Source of the DNA: Bombyx mori
Taxonomy: Eukaryota > Arthropoda > Insecta > Lepidoptera > Bombycidae
Assembly (NCBI RefSeq): GCF_030269925.1
Contig: NC_085111.1
Coordinates: 1-64,000 of the forward strand
Reading direction: 5' to 3'
Length of the DNA stretch: 64,000 nt
The first letter of the stretch is position 1. Each line of letters starts with the position of its first letter. Under the pieces are notes generated by a model. The model did not search any database. It was given only the letters and a program-made list of their open reading frames with translations, and was not told where the DNA came from. Both the position numbers and the translations under genes were made by a program. Of this stretch, positions 33,268-42,586 are shown piece by piece.

Positions 33268-35198
33268 CGTCCGTCGTCCATCGGTGTCGCCGTAGCCGTA
33301 CCGGGCCGACTCCGCTGACTCTCTTCGGCGGTGCTCATCATCAGTCGTCTCTGTTTCGGGGGCTTGGCGCAAGCCTTGCCCCCGGAGACGTGCGCTGCAG
33401 GCCTACCGGTGCCGGCGCAGATCGTACAGTGCGGGGTGAGCGTGCAGCCCGCGGACTTGTGGCCGGTCTGGCCGCAGCGGTAGCACTCACCACTGCGGTC
33501 CACCGACGATGGGCAACGGGCACTCACGTGGCCCAGTGCGTGGCAGCGGTAGCACTGCAGGCGCCTTGCCTCGAGGAGTTGTGCGCGAAGAACGCTCCAC
33601 CCGATCCGCAGCTTGTCGACGGCCAATATTCTTTTGACGCCCGCTATGGGGCATCTGACCAAGACCTGGCCAGTGCCTCCGGGGCCCATTTTTATTTCCC
33701 CAACCTTCACGGTGTCGGGGGGGCACTCTCCAATCCTGGCGACCGCGGCACCAAGTTCCTCCCGGGATATGGATTCGTCGAGGCCGCTCAGTCTGACAGC
33801 GGCCGTTATTGTTGGCCTCGAGACGACAATGCTGTCCGAGGGCAAAACCTCCCGTAGTTTATTCGCCAGCAAATCGGCTTTTTCGTACTGGTCGGCGCCG
33901 TCTACGACCAATACTTTTGCTCCCGTCACCGCAGAGCGTATCCGCTGGATAGGGATCCCCAGCTCTGCCGGATCGATCTTAGCCCTAGCCTCGGCGAGGA
34001 CTGACCGATAGGTGACTCCGCGCTCGATGGCCTCCGGCTGCAGCTTGACAATAACCGCCTGCGAGCGCGGTGGCCGGAGTCTCTTCTTCTTTTCCTTCAG
34101 GGGCGGTGGAGCGGGCACGGTGCCGGTCGCCGTTGCCGTCCTCGGCTTGGCGCCTCTTCGGGCTACCGTCGTCCACGCTTCCGTCAGAGCAGCTGGGGCG
34201 GGGGGGAATGTCCGTGGTTCTGTGGGAACCGGCTGCTGCCTGTTTTTCGGCGCCTTCTTTTTCTGTAGGCCGCCACCGTTGGGTGCCGCGGTCGCGACCG
34301 CAGCTGTTGGTTCGGGCGTCGGCATTGATTCTGCTGCCATTGGTGGTGTCGGCGTCTTTTCCTGAGCGCGGCTCCTCCTGTGGTCTGCGGCCAGTGGTGG
34401 CCTCAGCCTTGGCTCCGGCGGCAGCCGTGCTTCCATCACTGCGAGGCGCGCGTCTAGCATCGTTCCGACGGCACGCATGATGCGCTGGAGGCGCCGCTCC
34501 TCCTCATCGTCGCTCCGTTGGATCGGGGCGGGGGCGGGTATGGCTGCCGGTGATCCCACTGCATGGGCCAGGCGCGCTATCTCCGACCTCATGTCGGCGA
34601 TCGCCTTCTTCATGTGCAGGATCTCAGCCTCCTGCCTGCTGCAGAGCTCCTGCAGCCTCTTATTTTCACCGTCGGTAGTCCTCGCTGCCATTTCTTCCTT
34701 GGCCTCTCGAATGGCGAAAGCCATCTCCTTCAGGGCACGTACGTATGTACCCTTCAGGTTTTCTGACTTTGCCGCAATATTGACGGCCAATTTTGCGGTC
34801 TCCTCCAGTCTATTTTCAGGATCGGGTCTGGGTTCCCCGGTACTGCCCGCGACGGAGTTCTCCTTCACCCTGAGGTTCCGGACGCTCTCCATAATCTCCT
34901 TTTCGGCGAGCAGCGCCATCTCCTCGCGTTGGGCCTTCAGGTGCGCCTCCTTGGCGGCCGTGAGGCCAACGTATTGCCCTATTGTGGACGGTCTTCCTCG
35001 ACCCCTTTTAGACAATGTCTTGGATGTTGTGGCTCTGTTGGGCGAGCGCACCGTATCTTCACCTGAACTGCTCCCAGTTCTGTCCGGACTGTATGCTTTG
35101 TTCCTTTTTCTTCTGTTCCTCGTCGGGGACGAACGGGTTGAGCTGGCAGTGGCCATGCCGTCGTCTGACAGGATACTAATCACTTCAATGTCCTTCAT
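33264..35198 (-). CDS. SART-B ORF1, Gag-like zinc-knuckle protein
   Basis: 644 codons from the ATG at 35198 (MKDIEVISILSDDG); the frame is open to a GTG at 35243. The middle is charged and heptad-rich with a likely coiled coil around 34560-34720, followed by Pro/Ala-rich stretches. Three knuckles close the protein from about residue 549: CYRCHALGHVSARC, CYRCGQTGHKSAGC and CTICAGTG...H...C. The role known for the family is RNA binding and telomere localisation of the RNP. The TGA overlaps the ORF2 ATG. A 30-codon reading frame starting MISYEDN, matching the start of SART-A ORF1, lies just upstream but in another frame. Confidence 0.88.
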   Translation of the reverse strand: MKDIEVISILSDDGMATASSTRSSPTRNRRKRNKAYSPDRTGSSSGEDTVRSPNRATTSKTLSKRGRGRPSTIGQYVGLTAAKEAHLKAQREEMALLAEKEIMESVRNLRVKENSVAGSTGEPRPDPENRLEETAKLAVNIAAKSENLKGTYVRALKEMAFAIREAKEEMAARTTDGENKRLQELCSRQEAEILHMKKAIADMRSEIARLAHAVGSPAAIPAPAPIQRSDDEEERRLQRIMRAVGTMLDARLAVMEARLPPEPRLRPPLAADHRRSRAQEKTPTPPMAAESMPTPEPTAAVATAAPNGGGLQKKKAPKNRQQPVPTEPRTFPPAPAALTEAWTTVARRGAKPRTATATGTVPAPPPLKEKKKRLRPPRSQAVIVKLQPEAIERGVTYRSVLAEARAKIDPAELGIPIQRIRSAVTGAKVLVVDGADQYEKADLLANKLREVLPSDSIVVSRPTITAAVRLSGLDESISREELGAAVARIGECPPDTVKVGEIKMGPGGTGQVLVRCPIAGVKRILAVDKLRIGWSVLRAQLLEARRLQCYRCHALGHVSARCPSSVDRSGECYRCGQTGHKSAGCTLTPHCTICAGTGRPAAHVSGGKACAKPPKQRRLMMSTAEESQRSRPGTATATPMDDGR

Positions 35199-36088
35199 GG
35201 ACCCTCCTCTACTTACACCGTTTCCTCCGTCCTTCACGGACACACTACCGCCGTCCTTCGGAGGGATTCTCCCCCCGCAGAGCGGGAGGTACCCTCCTGG
35301 GGTAGATTATCTTCATAACTGATCATTTCATTTTTGGTTTTCCTGTTTTTATTAGCCAGGGGTACGGTCCCCTGGGACGCCCTCGCGACTGGTCTCCCAC
35401 CAGCCATGCATCCCATCGCCGGGCGCCAGAGCTTAAGATTGGGGTATTTTTTATAGAGGTTTACGTCCTCGCGGCCCCGTACCTCGCGGCAGCGGCCCCC
35501 GTCCCCCACACGGTGAGGATTACGGGTTGGCCGGCAGTCCATCGAGTGCAACGAGCAGCACGACAGACCACCGCCCGACGCTCGAGTGGACAATAATCCA
35601 CGAAGCCACGCCGGTATACCGGTACCCCCCTCGGGAGGGCGTGCCCCTGTAGCCGAAGCCGGGGACATGGCAACCAGCGGCCAGCAGTCGCATAAATGCA
35701 ACGCTGGCTCACTCCTACGACAACAGGGCACAGAGTGCCACCGCTCACGGCACGCCGGCAGTCCGCTGCCGGCGGAAGCTGCGTTCTCCAGAAGGAGGGC
35801 GCAGTTCTCCCGCTCCCCCTAGTGCTGGTTTGGTCCGCGTCATCCGATCTCTTTCGTTGCCAAGCCTAACTAAGCTATCCTACACCTAAGTCTAATCCTA
35901 AGCCTAGAACCTACGCCTAAGAATCCTTGCAACGAAAAAGAACGGACGATACCTCTGGGAATGTCGCCCAGAGGATCCCGTTATCCGCCACCTACGGACG
36001 CGCCCGGTGGAAGTTCAGCACAACTCCCCCACAGACGGAGCCCCCGGCCACGCAAAGTGCGCGCCGGGGGGCCCGCCCAGGTCCCGGG
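35199..36088 (-). promoter_or_regulatory. SART-B 5' UTR with conserved RNA stems
   Basis: About 890 bases, closely matching the SART-A #3 5' end. Structures seen on the sense strand: a terminal hairpin with arms CCCCCGGC/GCCGGGGG (36039-36068); a hairpin CCTCTGGG/CCCAGAGG (35952-35974); a long stem (35841-35860 with 35927-35950) whose loop contains four TTAGG motifs; and a GC hairpin at 35260-35297 near the ORF1 start. The element ends at about 36088, where variant telomere repeat begins. Structure is inferred by pairing only. Confidence 0.7.
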
Positions 36089-36212
36089 AACCCAACCCAA
36101 ACCTAACCCAACCCAAACCTAACCCAACCCAAACCTAACCCAACCCAAACCTAACCCAACCCAAACCTAACCCAAACCTAACCCAAACCTAACCCAAACC
36201 TAACCCAAACCT
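36089..36212. repeat. Variant telomere repeat (CCTAACCCAACCCAAA compound)
   Basis: Alternating CCTAA, CCCAA and CCCAAA units with a regular 16-base compound period in the first half and an 11-base CCTAACCCAAA period in the second. It separates the SART-B 5' end from the SART-C fragment. Confidence 0.93.
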
Positions 36213-36595
36213 GCCTCGCACGCTGCCTCGAAGGACGGTGCGGTATCCTTGTCAGGTCAGGTCAGGGCCATGACCATGATCGCGCGCTGCGGACGTCACA
36301 GCGCGGCGACGTTCTAGCGGGTCAGGGCCTGGCACCATACGGGCGCGCCGTAGAGGGCCATCGACCGCACCACCCCCATGTAGAGGCGGCGCGCCAACTG
36401 ATCGGGACCCTCGACGTTTGGAAGAAGCCGGCTCAAAGAGCCGGCCGTTGCCATCAGCCGAGGGCTCAAGTTCTTAAAGTGAGCGTGGAAGCTCCAACGA
36501 CCATCCAGTTCAAGGCCGAGGTACCTGAGACCGGTTCCAGATAAGCCCCTAAAGTACGGCGGAGTTAGGGAGGCACGCGATGGTATATCAGAGCC
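36213..36595 (-). pseudogene. SART-C ORF2 fragment, distal side of the SART-A #2 insertion
   Basis: Minus-strand ORF2 remnant. It reads ALIYHRVPP-stop-LRRTLGAYLE next to the SART-A #2 poly(T), then jumps to TGLRYLGLELDGRWSFHAHF and MALYGAPVWCQALTR, so about 130-150 codons including the YADD box are missing. Stops and frameshifts follow toward 36213. The last 14 bases (36582-36595) are one copy of the duplication that flanks SART-A #2. The rest of the host element lies at 49454-49775. More diverged than the SART-A copies, hence older. Confidence 0.8.
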
Positions 36596-36613
36596 TTTTT
36601 TTTTTTTTTTTTT

Positions 36614-37127
36614 CGGGTAGAGGGCCGAACCTCCTACGAGGTCCCCGCGCAAATGGGGCGCGCGGGGTATGTGAGACTCAACGATCTGCATGGTGTTGTG
36701 AGCAGACCGCGGGCCCAAGGATTTTAGAGCCCACCCACTAAACGACTCCTCTGCACTCTTACACCCGACGTCCGATCCCCTCCGAGGTCAGAACCCGGAT
36801 GAGGTAGGGGGGCTACCGCGGTCAACACTACAACCAGACGGCGCGGCTCACCCCAAGGACGCCCAGCCGACGGAGCCTTCGAGGCGAATCGAAGGCTCTA
36901 AAACGTCGGCCGTCTCGGTACGGCAGCCCGTCGGGCCGCCCAGACGGTGCCGCTGGTGTCCCGGAATACCCCGCTGGACCAGAACCAGCCTGCCGGGTCG
37001 GAACGCGATACACCGTCGACCGGTCGCTCTATTCACTCCACGGCAGCGCGCTAGAGTGCTGGTAGCGCGCCGCGCGGCCTCACCCCCTCAGGTCGCCCCT
37101 TGACCTTCACCGGGGGGAGGCCGCCAC
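36614..37127 (-). other. SART-A #2 3' UTR
   Basis: 514 bases, near-identical to the other SART-A 3' UTRs, between the A-run (as poly(T)) and the ORF2 stop. Confidence 0.8.
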
Positions 37128-40100
37128 CTACAGGGGCCGGGACGTACGGGCGTATTCCCGCCTCCGGCCCCCGGCTCGACGGCGACGGATCGGTGCGGAA
37201 AGGGAAGAGCTCTCCCTCTCTCGCTCCGCCGCCTCCTTCTGCGAGATGGTGGACTCGCAGAAGTCGAGCATCGCCTTCCAGGACGCGTCGCTGCCGAGCA
37301 TCGTAGCCACGACGCGCGGCAGCGAGAGGTCCTCTCCAATGACCGCGACGAGGGCGGCGCGTTGCTCGTCGAATCCAGAGCAACGCGCCAGCGTGTGTTC
37401 CGCTGTGTCTTCCTCGTCGCGGTCCGCGCAGTGGTGGCACTGCGCCGTCGGTTCCCTTCCGGCTATCTTAAAGAGGTACCGGCCAAAACACCCATGGCCG
37501 GTCAACATCTGCGTCAGCCGGAAGGTGAGGCATCCGCGGTCGCGGCCCACCCAGTCCGCGAGGACCGGACGGACCGCCTCGACGGTACGGAGGCCGGCCG
37601 ACGGGTCCGCCAAGCGGCGAGACCACGCCTCCAGCACGGACCGCCGAGATTGGAGCCTCCGCGCTCGAACTACTCCTTCGCCGGGGCGCCCTTCCCCCCT
37701 AGAGCGGAGGTCGCTACGCCACCGGTAATCGGCAGCGAGCGCCTCCGCCTCCAGGTCCCAGGGTGGCGCCCCGGCGAGCAAGCACGCCGCCTCGAAGGAG
37801 ACGGTGCGGTATCCTCGGATCGCCCTGACCGCGATCGCGCGCTGCGGACGTCGCAGCGCGGCGACGTTCTGGCGGGTCAAGGCGTGGCACCATACGGGCG
37901 CGCCGTATAGTGCCATCGACCGCACCACCCCCATGTAGAGGCGGCGCGCCACTTGATCGGGACCCCCGACGTTTGGAAGCAGCCGGCTCAAAGAGCCGGC
38001 CGTCGCCATCAGTCGAGGGCCCAACTTCGCAAAGTGAGCGCGGAAGTTCCACCGACCATCCAGTTCAAGGCCGAGGTACCGAAGACCGGTCACCCCGACC
38101 CCGACGCGGACGCCTCCGATCACGAGGTGGGCACCCAGAGGCGGCGCTCGTCCCGGCCCGTGAAACAACAGGGCCTGGGTTTTGTCGAGCGCCACCTCGA
38201 GTCCCAGCCGTCGGATCCTTGTGACGACGTGTGCCACGCCTGCGCACGCCAGACGGGCAGACTCCCGGTAGTCCCTCCCCGGAGCTACGACCAACGTGTC
38301 GTCAGCGTAACAAATTACGCTGAGCCCGGGGAGGGGTCCCCGAATGACGCCCCGCAGGACCCAGTCGTAGCCGATGTTCCACAGCAGGGGGCCCAGGACG
38401 GACCCCTGCGGAACACCGCGCTCGACGGGGAAGCGGTACATCGCCCCACCGTGTCCGATGCACTGGATCGACCTGCCCTCGAGATAGGAGCCGATCAGTC
38501 GGCGGAGGTATGCGGGGACGCCGTGATACTCCAGCGCCCCCGCGATCACCGACCAGGGCAGGGTGTTGAAGGCGTTCCTTACATCTAAGGATAACGCCAT
38601 CGCCACCCCGCCCCGGGATACGGCTTCATCGGAGAGGGCCCGCACGCGCAGAATTGCGTCGATAGTCGAGCGGCCCTCTCTGAAGCCGTATTGCTCCGCC
38701 GAAAGATCGGGACCCGTCTCGGTCAGGTGCCGGACGATGCGGGCCGCGACGATCCTCTCGAGCATCTTGCCCGCTTCGTCCAGCAACACGATGGGGCGAT
38801 AGCCCGCGGGTGAGTCCGCGGGGCGCCCGTCCTTCCGCAGAAGGACCAGTCTGCCCGTCTTCCATTTCGACGGGAACCGTCCCGACTCGAGGCACGCTTC
38901 GAAAAGCCCCCCGAACCGGTCCCCTAGGGCCTCGAAGGCCAAGCTCCAGACCCGGCCGTGAACGCCGTCAGGGCCGGGGGCCGTGTCCTTCGCTCTCATT
39001 TTGGACACGGCCGCATGGATCTCCGCCCCCGTGATAGGGGGAGGGGGCTCCTCGGCAGCGGGAACGCTGGGGCGACGTGGAGGCGTGCCCCACGTGGCGT
39101 CCATCTGGGGGTGCTCAAAGTCCCCCCCCGCTGCCGGCGGGAAGAGTGCCGCAACAATTTCCCGCAGCTGCCGAGGCTGGAGCCGCTCGGTCACCGGGAG
39201 CGCCCACGGCTGCAGTTTCCTGCGAACCATCTTGTATGGGCGCCCCCAGGGATCTTCGTCGAGCGACTCCAGGAGAGTCTTCATGCTCTGCTTCTTGGCC
39301 TCGCCGATGGCCAGCTGCAGCGCCGTCTGCTTTTGACGACAGTCAGCGTGCAGCTGGGCCGCCGTCTCCGCGAACGCAGCGTCGCGACGACGGCGGCGGC
39401 GGTGGCGTGCGCTCCGGCGGCGCGCCCTCACGCACTCCTCACGGAGTCTTGCGATCTCGGGCGACCACCAGAACGCACCCCCACGTGGTGCTCGGGGGCC
39501 GACCCGGGGCATGGCGGCATCACAAATATTTGCCATGGTGCCCAGGAACCAGTCGACCTCCGCATCCACGTCCGCGAGCTGCGCGGGTTTTGGTGCCCAC
39601 GCAGCAACAGCGGCCGCCTCCATCAGCAACTCCTTATTCATTCGTTTCAAGGCCCACCTGGGGAACGAACGGGGTGCACCTTGCGGGAGCTCCTCCTCAC
39701 CGCGGGCGCCCGCGGCTGATGCCGAAGACAATGTCGACGACGTTGACGACGCAGAGGAGGCGGAGCGCTCAAATCGGACATATCTGTGGTCCGAGAGCGT
39801 CTCCGCCCCCTCGAGTACGCGCCAGCCGCGGGTTCGGCGCACGGCGGACGGGGACGCGAACGTCACGTCCACGTGAGATTGCCCGTTCCACCGCACGCAA
39901 GTCGCGACCGTGCCCCTGTTTAGGAGACAGAGGCCGGTCGCGATCGCCCACTCCGAAAGGGCCTCGCCTCGTGAATCCGTGCGGGGGGAACCCCAAGCCG
40001 TACACTTGGCATTGAGGTCCCCCGCGACGATGACAAGGCGGGACCCGAGGCGGTGTAAAAGCGCCTCGAGCCCGCCCAGAAACCGCTCGAACTCGGCGAG

Positions 40101-40397
40101 GCTCCTGTTCGGAGAAAAGTACGCCCCGATCACGACGGTCCCGTCGATCCTAGCCGCGACGTACCCGGGTCCCCTGGCCACCATATCCAAGGGGGGTAAC
40201 GCCGCGGACTGTCTCAGTACGATGGCCACGGAGCCGTCGACGTCCCCGATCCAGCAGTCCTGGTCAGTGGGGACGAAGTACGGCTCCGCGGCGACAGCGA
40301 CGTCGATTGACCACTCCGCCATGGTGTGGACGAGGAGATCCTGTGCCCTGGCGGAGTGGTTCAAATTACTTTGAAGGAAGCGATGGACACAACCCAT
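37128..40397 (-). CDS. SART-A #2 ORF2: endonuclease and reverse transcriptase
   Basis: 1089 codons from the ATG at 40397, which shares its A with the ORF1 TAA (TAATG, the stop-start arrangement described for SART1 translational coupling). Endonuclease motifs are NLNHSARAQD, AEPYFVP, GDLNAKCTAWG and LSDHRYVRFE. RT motifs are YGFREGRSTIDAI, LSLDVRNAFNTLPW, GVPQGSVLGPLLWN and VICYADDTLVV. The C-terminal finger CHHCADRD...H...C is present. Slightly longer than copy #3 because of a Ser-rich expansion near residue 215. The frame is intact although ORF1 is broken. An open frame extends upstream of the ATG, but that is ORF1 read in another frame. Confidence 0.93.
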   Translation of the reverse strand: MGCVHRFLQSNLNHSARAQDLLVHTMAEWSIDVAVAAEPYFVPTDQDCWIGDVDGSVAIVLRQSAALPPLDMVARGPGYVAARIDGTVVIGAYFSPNRSLAEFERFLGGLEALLHRLGSRLVIVAGDLNAKCTAWGSPRTDSRGEALSEWAIATGLCLLNRGTVATCVRWNGQSHVDVTFASPSAVRRTRGWRVLEGAETLSDHRYVRFERSASSASSTSSTLSSASAAGARGEEELPQGAPRSFPRWALKRMNKELLMEAAAVAAWAPKPAQLADVDAEVDWFLGTMANICDAAMPRVGPRAPRGGAFWWSPEIARLREECVRARRRSARHRRRRRRDAAFAETAAQLHADCRQKQTALQLAIGEAKKQSMKTLLESLDEDPWGRPYKMVRRKLQPWALPVTERLQPRQLREIVAALFPPAAGGDFEHPQMDATWGTPPRRPSVPAAEEPPPPITGAEIHAAVSKMRAKDTAPGPDGVHGRVWSLAFEALGDRFGGLFEACLESGRFPSKWKTGRLVLLRKDGRPADSPAGYRPIVLLDEAGKMLERIVAARIVRHLTETGPDLSAEQYGFREGRSTIDAILRVRALSDEAVSRGGVAMALSLDVRNAFNTLPWSVIAGALEYHGVPAYLRRLIGSYLEGRSIQCIGHGGAMYRFPVERGVPQGSVLGPLLWNIGYDWVLRGVIRGPLPGLSVICYADDTLVVAPGRDYRESARLACAGVAHVVTRIRRLGLEVALDKTQALLFHGPGRAPPLGAHLVIGGVRVGVGVTGLRYLGLELDGRWNFRAHFAKLGPRLMATAGSLSRLLPNVGGPDQVARRLYMGVVRSMALYGAPVWCHALTRQNVAALRRPQRAIAVRAIRGYRTVSFEAACLLAGAPPWDLEAEALAADYRWRSDLRSRGEGRPGEGVVRARRLQSRRSVLEAWSRRLADPSAGLRTVEAVRPVLADWVGRDRGCLTFRLTQMLTGHGCFGRYLFKIAGREPTAQCHHCADRDEEDTAEHTLARCSGFDEQRAALVAVIGEDLSLPRVVATMLGSDASWKAMLDFCESTISQKEAAERERESSSLSAPIRRRRAGGRRREYARTSRPL

Positions 40398-42050
40398 TAC
40401 GGGGCTACGTCCATCGCTCCCTCGTCTGTCCCGCCCTGCGGCTCGACAACAGCCGCGGCGGGAACTGACTCGCCGGCTGCCCTTGTTGCAGCCGGCTTCT
40501 TTTTCTTTCCGCCCCTCCTCGTTTTTGTAGAGGAGGGGGCGGACTTGCACGCCGGGCCCCCGGCCCGGTGGTCGGCCTTCCTTTTAGCCGCGTCGCACAA
40601 GACGCAGTGCGGCGCGAATGCGGTGCAGGAGGCTGCCTTGTGCCCCGGTTGGCCGCAGCGGAAGCACAGGTTGCTGCGGTCCACTGTCGAGGGGCACTTG
40701 GCGAGGCCGTGGCCGGTGCCGAAGCACCGAAGACAGCGCCACGGCCTGCTCTCCTGCAGTTGCACGTGGGCCACAACCCAGCCCACGCGCAGCCATCCTG
40801 GGCTATCTGAAGGCCGACCCTGTGGAGGGGTGGCCAGGAGGTTCGCCGTTGCGATGGGGCAACGCGCCCACGCCGTCCGGGTACCGGAGTAGGTTGCCCG
40901 GAGCTCCCCGACCTTGACGTCGGCGAGGGCGCAGTTGCCCTGCGACGCGATGACCGCGGCGACCTCCTCCTTCGTGGCGCACTCGTCGAGGCCCGTGATT
41001 TTGACTTCTCCCATCTTCACGGGCCGGGCGATGCGCACCACCTCGGGGTCCGGCAGGATCTCCCTCAGCCGGGCCGCCAATTTTTCGGCCGCGGCGTTTG
41101 TGTTGGGGCCGGGGCACTCTATAAGACGAGCCCCGTTGGCCGTCTGCCGGACCTTGATGCCCCCCTCCACGCCGAGGGCGTCCACATTCACGCCGCCGCG
41201 CGCCTGGGTCATCACCTCGTGGTAGGTGATGCCCTTTTCTTTGCCGGCCGGCAGCAGCTCCACTACCACTGCAGCCGACCGCGGGGCGCGCGGCCTCCTT
41301 CGTCCAGGTCGGCCCCTCGGCTCCGCTCGACCCTCTTGGCGGGGAGCGGTGGCCGCAGGGGCGGGCTTGGGGCGCGGCGCGGCAGGCGCCGCTACCTTTT
41401 TTGGCCCTCGCCGCACCACCGTCGTCCAGGCCTCGTCCATGTTGGCCGGGGCCGGGGGCAGCGGGCGGGGCTGGGGGGTCGGTGCCGGTTTGGCGGCGTT
41501 GACGCCCCCCTTCTTCTTGTTTCGGCTCCTGCCGGGCCCTGCCTTCGCAGGTTGGGGCGGGGCAGGAGCGGACGCCGGTTTTTTCGTGGGGGCTGGTTTC
41601 GAAGCCCTTGTAGCCGCAGACGTAGAAACAGTCACGGCGGGAATCTGCACGGATGTTGCTGTCTTCTTAGGGCCGCTGTATGTTTTTGTAGCGGCCCTGC
41701 GGGGTGCTGGCACAGGCACACTTCCCTTCACCTCGTGAGCGAGGGGCGGTCTCGCACGCTCCACCTTGGAGCTGCGTGCATCCAAGATTAAGAGCCGCCG
41801 CCTCAGCTCTTCGGCCTCATCGCCAGGTTCTGCTGCTTCGGGCAGAGGAAGGACAGGGGCCGAGCTGCGTTGCCGCTCAACGAGGTCGGCAACCATCGTT
41901 CGCAACTCGGCCATGTCGACGCGGAGCTGTCCGTTCTCCGCCCGAAGTTGGCCATTCTCTTTGGTCAGTTGCTCGAGGCGGACGTGCTGCAGGGCCACTT
42001 CCTGCCGCAAGCCCGCCGTCTCCGTGGTTGTGGTGCGGTCTACGACGTCC
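40397..42050 (-). pseudogene. SART-A #2 ORF1, C-terminal part
   Basis: The larger piece of a Gag ORF cut by copy #3. It begins inside the leucine-rich coiled coil (RQEVALQHVRLEQL, AENGQLRVDMAELR). Lys/Pro/Ala-rich basic regions follow, then a conserved globular part (ITGLDECATKEEVAAVI), then the three CCHC knuckles, ending MDVAP and TAA at the ORF2 ATG. The upstream side ends exactly at the 14-bp target duplication (42037-42050). The N-terminal remainder is at 49105-49453. Confidence 0.92.
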
Positions 42051-42072
42051 TTTTTTTTTTTTTTTTTTTTTT

Positions 42073-42586
42073 CGGGTAGAGGGCCGAACCTCCTACGAGG
42101 TCCCCGCGCAAAAGGGGCGCGCGGGGTATGTGAGACTCAACGATCTGCATGGTGTTGTGAGCAGACCGCGGGCCCAAGGATTTTAGGACCCACCCACTAA
42201 ACGACTCCCCTGCACTCTTACACCCGACGTCCGATCCCCTCCGAGGTCAGAACCCGGATGAGGTAGGGGGGCTACCGCGGTCAACACTACAACCAGACGG
42301 CGCGGCTCACCCCAAGGACGCCCAGCCGACGGAGCCTTCGAGGCGAATCGAAGGCTCTGAAACGTCGGCCGTCTCGGTACGGCAGCCCGTCGGGCCGCCC
42401 AGACGGTGCCGCTGGTGTCCCGGAATACCCCGCTGGACCAGAACCAGCCTGCCGGGTCGGGACGCGATACACCGTCGACCGGTCGCTCTAATCACTCCAC
42501 GGCGGCGCGCTAGAGTGCTGGTAGCGCGCCGCACGGCCTCACCCCCTCAGGTCGCCCCTTGACCTTCACCGGGGGGAGGCCGCCAC
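42073..42586 (-). other. SART-A #3 3' UTR
   Basis: 514 bases between the ORF2 stop and the A-run, nearly identical to copies #1 and #2. It is assumed to be the cis-acting recognition region for ORF2 reverse transcription. Confidence 0.8.

Larger units (their letters stand above)
29012..36088 (-). mobile_element. SART: SART-B, full-length SART-family element with a nested 3'-UTR insertion
   Basis: Minus-strand R1-clade element: poly(T) 29012-29029, 3' UTR 29030-29345 and 29921-30069 (interrupted by 29346-29906), ORF2 30070-33267, ORF1 33264-35198, 5' UTR 35199-36088. Both ends abut variant telomere repeat, so this is a telomeric insertion. ORF1 and ORF2 differ clearly from SART-A in sequence, and the 3' UTR is unrelated, yet the 5' UTR is close to that of SART-A #3. 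Both frames are intact, but the insertion in the cis-essential 3' UTR probably disables normal retrotransposition. Confidence 0.9.

Noticed and set aside
33268..33372. N-terminal extension of SART-B ORF2 (MRQAPETETT...)
   Set aside because: It lies within the ORF1 C-terminus in another frame; the ATGA overlap at 33264-33267 and homology to other ORF2 starts (NILQGNLNRS) favour 33267.
40398..40550. N-terminal extension of SART-A #2 ORF2 beyond the ATG at 40397
   Set aside because: The extra frame overlaps the zinc-knuckle end of ORF1, is not conserved as protein, and the TAATG arrangement marks 40397 as the start.
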